Of a stretch of DNA of 64,000 bases, positions 15,146 through 23,515 are shown piece by piece. The translations under genes were made by a program, and so were the position numbers. The stretch is taken from assembly GCA_016794345.1 (NCBI GenBank), contig JAEUKE010000124.1, forward strand, positions 96,956 to 160,955, in the 5' to 3' direction. Source of the DNA: Myxococcales bacterium. Lineage in GTDB: Bacteria; Myxococcota_A; Polyangia; Polyangiales; Polyangiaceae. Position 1 is the stretch's first letter, and every line of letters starts with the position of its first letter. The notes beneath the pieces were generated by a model that saw only the letters and a list, made by a program, of their open reading frames with translations, did not search any database and was not told where the DNA came from.

Positions 15146-17286
15146 GGAATCGACGACACTCCCTTTGGCCCTTGGCCGCGATCCTCGGCCTCGTCGCCGC
15201 CGCTCCGCTGCCGGCAGGCTGCGACGACCCGATGGACGAAGAGTCCCAAGGCGCTCCGGACGAGCCGTCCCCGACCGACGTCACCCCGACCGGCTGGAAC
15301 CCCAGCGGGGAGACGGGGGAGTGCAACGTGGACGCGCTCCTCTCGCCGGCGGCTTATGGAACCAAGGCCAAGACGCTGCTCACCGGGCTGCCCCTCGAGG
15401 ACGCCGAGCTGAAGGAGCTCTCGGAGGATCCGGCCGCGCTGAAGTCGATGATCGAAGGCTGGCTCGCGCAGCCGGAGGCCGCGCCCGTCCTCGAGCGCTT
15501 CTTCATGACGGCCTTCCAGCAGACGAGCGGCGACAACGCGTCGCTCTTCAACCTCCTGGGGCGGAACGCGACCGGCACCGGCTTCTTCTCCAGCCCGCGC
15601 AGCCCCAACGCCGACGAGATGCTCAACGCGAACTTCTCGGAGAGCTTCGCGCGCACCGCCGTGGCGCTCGTCGAAGAGGGGCGGCCGTTCACCGACGTGC
15701 TGACGACCGACGAGTTCTACATGACGACCGCGATGATGTCGTTTCTGGCCTTCACCGACGACGAGGTGATCGCCGACGACGAGACACACGACGTCAGGAC
15801 GACCTCCGGCCACTTCGACACGATCACGCTCGTGCGCGACGAGTCGGCCGCGCCGCCGCTGTCCCAAGCGCTCGATCCTTCGAGCCCGAACTTCGCCAAG
15901 TTCTGGCACGGCGCGCTCGCGGGGCTGCCCGCGGAGTGCAACGTCGCCGCGTCGCAGACCATCGACACCACGCAGGTCGTCAACGGCAAGTGGCGCCTCG
16001 GCGGCGGCGTGACCCCGTCGTTCTTCGTCTTCTCGGCCGTCGTGCTCGGTCGGCACCAGGGCGTCACCCGGCAGGGCCAGACGGCGTGCAACAGCGGCGC
16101 GTCGAACAAGACGCCGCTCCTCGGCCGCGGCGACTTCAGCGACTGGCGCAAGGTCAAGGTCCGGCGCCCCGACGCGGGGGAGACGCCGACGCTCTTCTAC
16201 GACGTCGAGCAGATGCGCTCGATGACCGAGATGGCGCTCCACACCGAGCGGCTCGGCTTCATGACGACGCCGGGCTTCTTCTCCACCTGGATGAACAACG
16301 AGGACAACGCCGCGCGCGTGACGATCAACCAGACGCTCATCGTCGCGCTCGGAAAGAGCTTCGAGGGCGTCGCCGTGTCGGACTTCAGCCCGCCGAGCGT
16401 CGACGCCGAGCACGCGGATCCGCAGTCGGAGTGTTATGGCTGCCACCAGACGCTCGATCCGATGCGCGACTACTTCCGCGCTTCCTACACGAACTTCTAC
16501 TCGCAGCAGCTCGACCCCGATCGCGCCGGCCTCCAGGCGGACTTCGTCTTCGGCGGCGTGAAGACGAGCGGCAACGGCGTGCGTGATCTCGCCGAGACCC
16601 TCGCGGCGCACCCGGCCTTCCCGTACGCGTGGGCGCACAAGCTCTGTTATTACGCGAACGCCGCGCCCTGCGTGGAAGGCGAGGAGCTCGACCGCGTCGT
16701 CGCAGCGTTCCAGGCCTCGAACCTCGACTTCCGCGTGCTCGTGGCGGAGCTCTTCTCGTCGCCCCTCGTCACCGGCGCGAGCTGCGTCGCGGGGGTCGAC
16801 GCGGGCACGTCCGCCTCCATCGCGCGACGGTCGACCTTCTGCAGCCAGCTCTCGGCGCGGCTCGGTGTCGAGGATCTGTGTGGCATCCGCACGCACTTCC
16901 GCGACGGGACCACGCTCCAGAACAAGGTGCGCGACGCCGTGACGTCCATCCCCGACGACTCCTTCAGCCGCGCGGTCGTCGAGCCCGTGGTCATCTCGGA
17001 GACGAGCATGTTCACGCGCGCCAACGCGGAGGCGGCCTGCGTGCAAGCCGCCATGAACGGCTACGCGGACGCGTTCGGCGAGGCCACCGTGGACAAGGCG
17101 ACGCTGACCATGGTGACCGCGCTCATGGGTCTGCCCGAGAGCGATCCCAGGCATGCGCCCGCGCTCGCCATCTTGCGCGACCACGTCGAGGAGGCCGTCG
17201 CGGAAGGCAAGACCGAGACGCAGGCGCTGCAGTCGGCCTTCGTGCTCGCGTGTATGTCCCCCAGCGTCGCAGGCGTCGGGTTCTGA
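15142..17286 (+). CDS. DUF1592/DUF1588-like haem-binding lipoprotein
   Basis: 714 aa from the GTG at 15142, which overlaps the previous stop and has a GGAGG about 9 bases upstream; the open frame before it lacks a signal peptide. The lipobox is LPAGC. The protein is largely helical and carries one haem-c motif, CYGCH at 431-435, followed by QTLDP, matching the CxxCH-x-x-x-DP pattern of DUF1588/DUF1592-type proteins common in Planctomycetes and Myxococcota. Their biochemical role is unknown, and electron transfer linked to extracellular oxidation is suspected. Its neighbours, a CX4CH lipoprotein before it and a Tat-exported DUF1501-like protein after it, support a joint extracytoplasmic function. 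Confidence 0.7.
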   Translation: MRNRRHSLWPLAAILGLVAAAPLPAGCDDPMDEESQGAPDEPSPTDVTPTGWNPSGETGECNVDALLSPAAYGTKAKTLLTGLPLEDAELKELSEDPAALKSMIEGWLAQPEAAPVLERFFMTAFQQTSGDNASLFNLLGRNATGTGFFSSPRSPNADEMLNANFSESFARTAVALVEEGRPFTDVLTTDEFYMTTAMMSFLAFTDDEVIADDETHDVRTTSGHFDTITLVRDESAAPPLSQALDPSSPNFAKFWHGALAGLPAECNVAASQTIDTTQVVNGKWRLGGGVTPSFFVFSAVVLGRHQGVTRQGQTACNSGASNKTPLLGRGDFSDWRKVKVRRPDAGETPTLFYDVEQMRSMTEMALHTERLGFMTTPGFFSTWMNNEDNAARVTINQTLIVALGKSFEGVAVSDFSPPSVDAEHADPQSECYGCHQTLDPMRDYFRASYTNFYSQQLDPDRAGLQADFVFGGVKTSGNGVRDLAETLAAHPAFPYAWAHKLCYYANAAPCVEGEELDRVVAAFQASNLDFRVLVAELFSSPLVTGASCVAGVDAGTSASIARRSTFCSQLSARLGVEDLCGIRTHFRDGTTLQNKVRDAVTSIPDDSFSRAVVEPVVISETSMFTRANAEAACVQAAMNGYADAFGEATVDKATLTMVTALMGLPESDPRHAPALAILRDHVEEAVAEGKTETQALQSAFVLACMSPSVAGVGF

Positions 17287-17305
17287 CCCATTCGGAGAGG
17301 CGAAC

Positions 17306-18637
17306 ATGATCGGCAAGAACAAGTCCCAACACGTCGGCCGTCGCGGTGTCCTCGGAGCGTTCGCGACCTTCGGCGGCAGCTTGATCCTCCGCTCGCTGGC
17401 GACCGGTATCCCCGCCAAGGTCCTGCTCGATCCGCTCTCGGCCTCCGCCGACGAGCTGCCGGTCGGCAAGACGCTCATCCTCTCGAGCTCGAGCCTCGGT
17501 GACCCCATCAACGCCAACGTCCCGGGGACCTACGAGTACGGGCCGAGCGAGATCTTCCACTCGGCGGACCCGGCCATGGCGAAGACCGCGCTCACGCTCG
17601 GCTCGACGTCGACGTTCGCGGCCAAGCCCTGGGCCCAGCTCCCGCAGTCGATCCTCGACCGCACAGCGTTCTTCCACCACGCGACCTACACGCCGGTCCA
17701 CGGCGAGCTGAACCGCGTCCAGAAGATGATGAACGTCACCGAGAAGAACGACATGCTCATCTCGCTCATCTCCCGCGAGCTCGCGCCGTCGCTCGGCTGC
17801 GTGCAGTCGGATCCGGTGAGCCTCGGCGCCTCCGGCGGCGAGCTCCTGAGCTCGGCGGGGCGCGTGCTCGGCAACGTCGCGCCGCTCTCGGTCCGCCAGG
17901 CCCTCGGCGGCGTGGACGGTCCGCTGAAGGACCTCACGGCCATGCGCGACGCGCACATCGACGAGCTCTACGCGATCTACAAGGAGCGCGGCACGCCGAG
18001 CCAGAAGACCTTGCTCGACGCGTGGGCTCGCTCGCGCGACGAGGTGCGGAGCATCAGCCAGGATCTCGTCTCGCGGCTCGACGCCATCGACGGCAACGAC
18101 GCGCTCAACCAGGTGCGGACCGCGACCATCCTCGCGGCGATGAACATCGCGCCGGTCATCACGATCCACCTGGACTTCGGCCGGGACAACCACTCCGACT
18201 CCGGATTCGACACCGAGGCCGCGAGCCACCTGACCTCGATCCCCCTGCTCGAGACGCTCCTGAACGAGCTCGATCAGCTCAAGGCGGACGGCCACCTCAA
18301 ACAGGGCGTCGTCGTGGGCAGCCTGAACGTGTTCGGCCGAACGCTGAAGAAGAAGGGCAACGGCGGCCGCGACCACAACTCGGGGCACCACGTCATGGTC
18401 CTCATGGGTGACGGCATCAAGGGCGGCATCGTCGGCGGCGTGGAGCCGAACGCCCAGGGGACGGAGTACATCGCGGCGTCCATCGACTCGACCACGGGTG
18501 CCAAGGGCGGGGACATCCCGTTCGAGGAGGGGCTCGCGGCGGCAGGCAAGACGCTCGGCTACGCCCTCGGCGTCGGCGAGGCGCGCCTCGACCAGATGAT
18601 CACCGGTGGGAAGGTGGTCAAATCGATCATCGCGTGA
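17306..18637 (+). CDS. Tat-exported DUF1501-like protein
   Basis: 443 aa. The N-terminus has a twin-arginine signal (GRRGVLGAFATFGGSLILRSLA), predicting folded export to the periplasm. Later the segments FGRDNHSDSGF and GRDHNSGHHVMVLMGDGIKGG resemble the alkaline-phosphatase-superfamily core of DUF1501 proteins, where His/Asp residues would bind metal. The start is the ATG at 17306 with GGAGAGG 6 bases before it. An upstream open frame overlapping the previous gene is ignored. DUF1501 genes are usually paired with DUF1549/1553/1592/1800 genes, which fits the gene before it. The substrate is unknown. Confidence 0.72.
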   Translation: MIGKNKSQHVGRRGVLGAFATFGGSLILRSLATGIPAKVLLDPLSASADELPVGKTLILSSSSLGDPINANVPGTYEYGPSEIFHSADPAMAKTALTLGSTSTFAAKPWAQLPQSILDRTAFFHHATYTPVHGELNRVQKMMNVTEKNDMLISLISRELAPSLGCVQSDPVSLGASGGELLSSAGRVLGNVAPLSVRQALGGVDGPLKDLTAMRDAHIDELYAIYKERGTPSQKTLLDAWARSRDEVRSISQDLVSRLDAIDGNDALNQVRTATILAAMNIAPVITIHLDFGRDNHSDSGFDTEAASHLTSIPLLETLLNELDQLKADGHLKQGVVVGSLNVFGRTLKKKGNGGRDHNSGHHVMVLMGDGIKGGIVGGVEPNAQGTEYIAASIDSTTGAKGGDIPFEEGLAAAGKTLGYALGVGEARLDQMITGGKVVKSIIA

Positions 18638-18665
18638 TGCCGCGCTGGTAGTCTCCCCGGAGCCC

Positions 18666-20297
18666 GTGCTCCTTCGACTCACACCTCTCCTCGCCGCGCT
18701 CGCCGCGTGCTCGCTCGACGGCCTGGCCGACGGCGGCGCGGGGGCCGGCGGGACCGGGGGCCTCGGCACCACGACTTCCTCGTCGCCGAGCGCGACGACC
18801 GCCCAAGGTGGCGCCGGGGGCGAGGGAGGCGGCGGGGGGCAGGCGAGCGCGTTCACCTGGCTCCGCAGCATCGGCAACGGCTCGGTGCAGGGCACGAGCC
18901 CGTACCCTGGCGAGGCCGGCAGCGGGTCGACCCTGCGCGTGAGCGAGCCGGGACCGGCGGGGGAGGTCTGGCTGGCCTTCGCGACCCGGGGCTCGATCGA
19001 TCCGGACGGACCGGGAGGGCTCGCCGCAGCGGGCAACCCCGACTCCCACAACCTCTTCGCGCTCGAGCTCGCGAACGACGGCACAATCCTGCACTTCTCC
19101 GCGTTCCCCGGGAGCCTGGAGAACATCGACGATCCGCTCTCGGTCGGCGCGGTGGTTCGGCTCGGGGGTGGGGGCGTGGCGGTGGTGGGGAGCTTCAAGG
19201 GTGGAACGCTCGACCTCGGCGCGGTCGGCACCATCACCCAGAACAGCCTCTCGCAAGATGACGGCTTCGTCCTGAAGCTGGACGCCAGCGGCCTGATAAC
19301 GCACGCGCGGCAGCTCGGGAGCGGCAACGCCCAGACCGCGCGGGCCGCCGTCCTCCACCAGGGGAGCCTCCTCGTGGCGGGGAAGACCAAGCGCACGCTC
19401 GCGGTGACGAACCCGAACGGCGGCGCAGCCGACGCGCCCTGCGCGCTCTCCAAGCCGATGGAGGAGTTCGAGCGCGCGCTCGTCGTCGTGCTCGACGACA
19501 GTGACCTGGCGTGCACCGGGTTCACGAGCTTCACCGCGACGGACGCCAACGCCGCGCAGCAGGCCTGGGCGATCACCGCCGACGCGACCGGCGTCTTCGT
19601 CGCGGGGAGCTACACCCGGCAGATCATCGCCGCGCCCATCGCGGCCGTCCCCGCGTCGTCGAGCGAGGACGGCTTCGTCGTCGCGCTCGAGCCGGACATG
19701 GGGACGCCGACCGTGCGGTGGGTGGCCCGCGCGACCAGCAACCGGAACGGCGCGCCGGACGGCCTGCGCGCCGCCATGCTCGCGGGCGGCCGGCTCTGGA
19801 TCGGAGGCTACCTCGAGCGCGGCACCACGCCGATCGCCGGCACGCAGCCCGAGATCGGCGTCGTCGACGCGTTGCCGGGCAACGACTGCACCTTCGCCGT
19901 CTCGCCGGAGATGCGGGACGGCGTCGTGGCGACGCTCGATCCGGCCACCGGCTCGTGCAGCGGGGCGCTGTTGCTCGGGGGGCCGCAGCGGGACGAGGTC
20001 CGGGCGCTCGTGCCACACGGCGCGGGTGCCGCCGCGACCGGCCTGACGACCGAGGGCATCCCCGGGCTCGACCAGGCGCTCGGCGCCGGCTCGCGAGACG
20101 GCTTCCTCGCCTGGCTCAGCGCGGGCACGGACATCGCCCTGGACGGCGGCTTCTCCGTGGGCGGCGTGTCGTGGGACTACCTCGACGCGGCGCGGACGAG
20201 CAGCGGCGCCTTGATCCTCGCGGGGAGCTACGACGTCCCGTTCGACGTGCTCGAGGGCGACGCGGACTTTTTCGTGGGCGCGATGCCCGAGCCCTGA
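18666..20297 (+). CDS. Repeat-propeller lipoprotein (SBBP-like)
   Basis: 543 aa from the GTG at 18666. The signal peptide VLLRLTPLLAALAAC has lipobox LAAC, then a Gly/Ser/Thr linker to about residue 60. Recurrent blade motifs appear about every 70-80 residues: DGFVLKLDASG, DGFVVALEPD, DGVVATLDPATG and DGFLAWLSAG, each followed by a strand and often by LVAG or IGGY. This matches SBBP/beta-propeller repeats of surface lipoproteins. It follows the DUF1501-like gene after 28 bases and is probably its operon partner. A TAGTCT box 11 bases before the start could give an internal promoter. Confidence 0.75.
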   Translation: MLLRLTPLLAALAACSLDGLADGGAGAGGTGGLGTTTSSSPSATTAQGGAGGEGGGGGQASAFTWLRSIGNGSVQGTSPYPGEAGSGSTLRVSEPGPAGEVWLAFATRGSIDPDGPGGLAAAGNPDSHNLFALELANDGTILHFSAFPGSLENIDDPLSVGAVVRLGGGGVAVVGSFKGGTLDLGAVGTITQNSLSQDDGFVLKLDASGLITHARQLGSGNAQTARAAVLHQGSLLVAGKTKRTLAVTNPNGGAADAPCALSKPMEEFERALVVVLDDSDLACTGFTSFTATDANAAQQAWAITADATGVFVAGSYTRQIIAAPIAAVPASSSEDGFVVALEPDMGTPTVRWVARATSNRNGAPDGLRAAMLAGGRLWIGGYLERGTTPIAGTQPEIGVVDALPGNDCTFAVSPEMRDGVVATLDPATGSCSGALLLGGPQRDEVRALVPHGAGAAATGLTTEGIPGLDQALGAGSRDGFLAWLSAGTDIALDGGFSVGGVSWDYLDAARTSSGALILAGSYDVPFDVLEGDADFFVGAMPEP

Positions 20298-20361
20298 CCC
20301 GACCGGGCGCGATCGTGGGTGACGTGGGAATCCTTTCCGTGTCCCATCCGTCGGAGAGAGG

Positions 20362-21147
20362 ATGGACAGGCCTTTCGAGCTCCGCTGGCGCGCCCTGATC
20401 GCCGGACTCGCCGGGGTCCTCGGCTCTGCGCTCCTCCTCCAGGAGGTCGACGGGACGTATGCGGTGCTCATCCCCATCGCGGGGCTGGTCCTGGCCGGCG
20501 GGGCTGCCCACGCCAACCACCTCGGGGCGCAGCTCTTCGCTCGCGCGGCGTGGTGGTCGAACCTCCTGCTCGGTCTCTTCATCACGCTCGTCGGCAGCCA
20601 GTCGGAGCGCGCGGAGGGGGTGACCTTGGCCCTCGGGTGTGGGGTGGCCCTGCTCGTCGCCGACCGGAAGGCGCTCGTCGAGGCGGCCGCGCGCGGCGGG
20701 TATTCCCCCATCGCCTACCGAGGGACGCTCCAGGTCGTCATGGTGCTCGCGCTCGCCGACATGCAGACCTTGCTCCTCTTCGGCTCGCTGGCCGTGGCCG
20801 ATGGAACGAAGGGGGCCGGCCTCGTCCTCCTGGGCGCTGCGGCGGCGATGACGGTGGGCTTCGTCGGCCTCTACCGGCTTCGGTTCTGGGGCGTCCTCGT
20901 GACCACGGCGACCGCGCTCGTGCTCGCCGTCGCGATCCTGGCGCGCGTGGTGCGGCTCGACGACGACATCGTCCCTGCACTCCTCGTCCTGGCCGCCCTC
21001 CAGCTCGCCGCTCCCGCCCCGATGGCGATCTCGCTGCTCCGGCGGCGGCCGCTCCGCGGGCTCTCGATCCGAGGTGCGTCCCTCGCGGCCTCCGTGGTGG
21101 TGGCGGTCGTCATGGGCGTCGCCGTGATCGCCGGGGCAACACGCTGA
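20362..21147 (+). CDS. Polytopic membrane protein of unknown function
   Basis: 261 aa with about seven or eight predicted transmembrane helices (for example ALIAGLAGVLGSALLL, AVLIPIAGLVLAGGAA, GVLVTTATALVLAVAIL and SLAASVVVAVVMGVAVIAG). It has no recognisable catalytic motif. The start ATG has a GGAGAGAGG directly upstream. It may be the last gene of the cytochrome/DUF operon (64-base gap) but could be independent. It converges on the kinase-partner gene with only 8 bases between the stops. Confidence 0.65.
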   Translation: MDRPFELRWRALIAGLAGVLGSALLLQEVDGTYAVLIPIAGLVLAGGAAHANHLGAQLFARAAWWSNLLLGLFITLVGSQSERAEGVTLALGCGVALLVADRKALVEAAARGGYSPIAYRGTLQVVMVLALADMQTLLLFGSLAVADGTKGAGLVLLGAAAAMTVGFVGLYRLRFWGVLVTTATALVLAVAILARVVRLDDDIVPALLVLAALQLAAPAPMAISLLRRRPLRGLSIRGASLAASVVVAVVMGVAVIAGATR

Positions 21148-21155
21148 CGATACCG

Positions 21156-21941
21156 TCAGAATCGTCCGACGACGTCGAGCCCGAGAACCTGGCCGCGCGC
21201 CTGCGCGCCCGCGGGGGCCGGCGCCACGACGAGGCCGAGCCAGACGCCCGCGCCGAGCGTCGTCGCGCCGCCGAGCCCGGCGAGGATCCCGCCGGCCGTC
21301 CACAGGTTGGCGACCGTGTCGACACGCGACACCGGGCAGTCGGGGGCGCACTCGTCTTTCATGGAGGAGACCTCGACGTGGCCGGCGATCGCGAGCGCCG
21401 CGGCGGCGGTGAGCACGGCGAGGCCGACTCCTCCGAGCGCGAGCGGTCCGACGAGGCTCGGCGCGCTCGCTTCGGCGTCGGGCTGCGCGCTCGAGCTCGG
21501 CCCGGGTGACAGGGCGATGACCTGCGTGCCTTCGGTGCCCGCGGCCACCTCGACGCGGAGGCTGCGCGGGAGGTACCCGGCCGCTTCGACCGCGAGATCG
21601 TGGGGCCCCGGATCGAGCTCGAGGGGGGGGCCCACGGGTCGCTCCACGCCGTCGACAAGGAGCTTCGCCCGACCGATTTCGACACCGTCGGGCGTGCGCA
21701 CCACGACGTTGCGCCGCGCGATCTGGGTCGAGATCTCCGTCAGCCAGCGGCGGCAGTCCGAGGCGAGCGCGGTTGGGCAAGCACCGAGGCAGAGCCTCAG
21801 CTCGGCCTTGCTCCGGACCAGCTCCCCACGTTTCTGCGCCGCCTGCGCGCCTTCGTAGCTGCTGACACACGCGTCTCCCGGATCGGCGGTGGCGGCCTCG
21901 GGCGAGACGAGCGAGGCCGCAAGCGCGATGCTCAGAAGCAC
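21156..21941 (-). CDS. PEGA-like envelope protein, partner of the upstream kinase
   Basis: 261 aa from a GTG at 21941, which overlaps the kinase stop by 10 bases and starts a signal peptide VLLSIALAASLVSPEAATA. An ATG at 21995 would instead overlap the kinase gene by 64 bases. Residues 20-75 have Cys and a TPR-like helix pair. About 80-140 is a PEGA-type beta sandwich (VVVRTPDGVEIGRAKLLVDG, LDPGPHDLAVEAAGYLPRSL). The C-terminus has two TM helices flanking a loop with DECAPDC and an Asp-Ala-x-x-Trp-like stretch. The protein encoded at 42695-43672 has the same layout next to a paralogous kinase, implying a conserved kinase/partner unit. Confidence 0.72.
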   Translation of the reverse strand: MLLSIALAASLVSPEAATADPGDACVSSYEGAQAAQKRGELVRSKAELRLCLGACPTALASDCRRWLTEISTQIARRNVVVRTPDGVEIGRAKLLVDGVERPVGPPLELDPGPHDLAVEAAGYLPRSLRVEVAAGTEGTQVIALSPGPSSSAQPDAEASAPSLVGPLALGGVGLAVLTAAAALAIAGHVEVSSMKDECAPDCPVSRVDTVANLWTAGGILAGLGGATTLGAGVWLGLVVAPAPAGAQARGQVLGLDVVGRF

Positions 21942-23437
21942 TCGCGCTTCACGCGGCGAATTCCCTCGGTGTCGATGAAGTAGGGAGGGTCGCATGGCTT
22001 GGGGGCGCTCGCCGCATCGGCGGAAGGCCGGGCCGGCCGCATCCTATCGACGTTCGGCGCCGATGACGACGCCGTAGGCCGCGGGTCATCCGGCGGCGGC
22101 GGGGTGAGCTGCGGCCCGCTCGTCTCGGCGCCGCGATCGCTCGCGGACGCCACGGGCGCGGGCGGCGCGGCCTGCGACGGTGGTGTTGCCGCGCTCGCCG
22201 CGCCGGTCTGGTGTTCTGCTCGAAGGACGAGCCACGTCCCTGCGATCCCGGCGCCCGCTGCGGTGAGGATGGCGACCATGAAGGCGGCCGCGGCGATGGC
22301 GGGACGGCTCCGCTTCGGCAGCGGGCCTGGGCTCGTCACGGTGTGGGTGCCGCGCGGCTCGAGCTGTGTGGGGCCGGGCGGCCTCACCGAGGCAGAAGGC
22401 GGGGCGAAAGGGGCGAGCGGCGGCGGCGCGCTCGTCTTGGGGGCGGCGAGCCCGCCGGACGGCGGCGCCGCGGCGCCGCGATCGAGCCGCGCGGCGATGG
22501 CGCGACGCTCGTGCAGCGCCTCCTGGGCGAGCTCCTCGACGAACGCTCCGACTTGCGTCGGCGTCGCGACGACGGTGGCGCGCTCGAGCGCCTCGGCCAT
22601 CTCCAGCGCGGACGCGAAGCGCTCGGTCGGCTCTCGCCGCAGCGCGCGATGCACGACCTCCGCCAGCGGCGCGGGCACCCAAGGCGCGACCTCGGAGAGG
22701 CGCGGGATCGAGCCGGTCATCACGCGGGCGATGAGCGCACCTTCGTTTGCAACCTCGTAGGCGCGGCGGCCGGCGCAGAGCTCCCAGAAGACGACCGCCG
22801 CCGCGTAGATGTCCGTCGCGCGCGTGACCTCGTCGCGCGCGAGCTGCTCCGGGGCCATGTACGCGGGCTTGCCCTTCACCTGGCCGGCGCGTGTCTGGGC
22901 GAGCCGCACGTTCGCGAGCGCCACGCCGAAGTCTACGACCCTCGTCACGCCGTCGGCTCCGACGAGGATGTTCTGCGGCGACACGTCTCGGTGCACGATG
23001 CCGAGCGGCGCGCCGTCGGGGCCACGCGCCTCATGGGCGGCGTGCAGGCCGCGGCACAGACCGGAGGTGATGCTCACCGCGACCTCGAGCGGCATGCGGC
23101 GCCCGGCCCGGCCCATCGCCTTGAGCAGTCCGGACAGCGACTCGCCGTCGACGTATTGCATCACGATGAAGGTCTCGGCGCCTTCGCGGACGACGTCGAG
23201 CGTCTCGACCACGTTGGGGTGCCGGACACGCGCCGCGAGCCGCGCCTCGTCGAGGAACATGGAGACGAAGTCCGGCTCGGCCGCGAAGTGCGGGTGGAGG
23301 CGCTTGATCGCCACGATCCGCGAGAAGTCGACCGCGCCCGTCTGGTGGCCGAGATAAATGGTGGCCATCCCGCCCGAGGCGATCGCCTCGTCGAGCGCGT
23401 ATCGTCCGAGGACGAGGGCTGCCTCCTTCGAGGCCAT
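21932..23437 (-). CDS. Transmembrane Ser/Thr protein kinase (Hanks type)
   Basis: 501 aa. The kinase domain is at about 10-290: Gly-rich loop ASGGMATIYLG, ATP-binding Lys45 (VAIKRL), the conserved Glu of the C helix in FLDEARL, catalytic HRDVSPQN (149-156), DFG (169-171) and MAPEQ. A Pro/Ala-rich juxtamembrane stretch follows, then one TM helix at about 379-405 and a Pro/Ser-rich exterior tail ending with Cys residues. Ser after HRDV (HRDVSPQN instead of HRDLKPEN) is typical of one myxobacterial kinase subfamily. The closest match in the window is the kinase at 41259, with long near-identical stretches around VAIKRLHP and FVSMFLDEAR. A TAACGT lies 5 bases before the ATG. Confidence 0.93.
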   Translation of the reverse strand: MASKEAALVLGRYALDEAIASGGMATIYLGHQTGAVDFSRIVAIKRLHPHFAAEPDFVSMFLDEARLAARVRHPNVVETLDVVREGAETFIVMQYVDGESLSGLLKAMGRAGRRMPLEVAVSITSGLCRGLHAAHEARGPDGAPLGIVHRDVSPQNILVGADGVTRVVDFGVALANVRLAQTRAGQVKGKPAYMAPEQLARDEVTRATDIYAAAVVFWELCAGRRAYEVANEGALIARVMTGSIPRLSEVAPWVPAPLAEVVHRALRREPTERFASALEMAEALERATVVATPTQVGAFVEELAQEALHERRAIAARLDRGAAAPPSGGLAAPKTSAPPPLAPFAPPSASVRPPGPTQLEPRGTHTVTSPGPLPKRSRPAIAAAAFMVAILTAAGAGIAGTWLVLRAEHQTGAASAATPPSQAAPPAPVASASDRGAETSGPQLTPPPPDDPRPTASSSAPNVDRMRPARPSADAASAPKPCDPPYFIDTEGIRRVKRECF

Positions 23438-23515
23438 GGCTCACGTTACACCAACGACCGGATGTCCTGATTCGGTCATTGGTCGAGTGCGGATTTGGGT
23501 AACCTGGCGCAAGAG

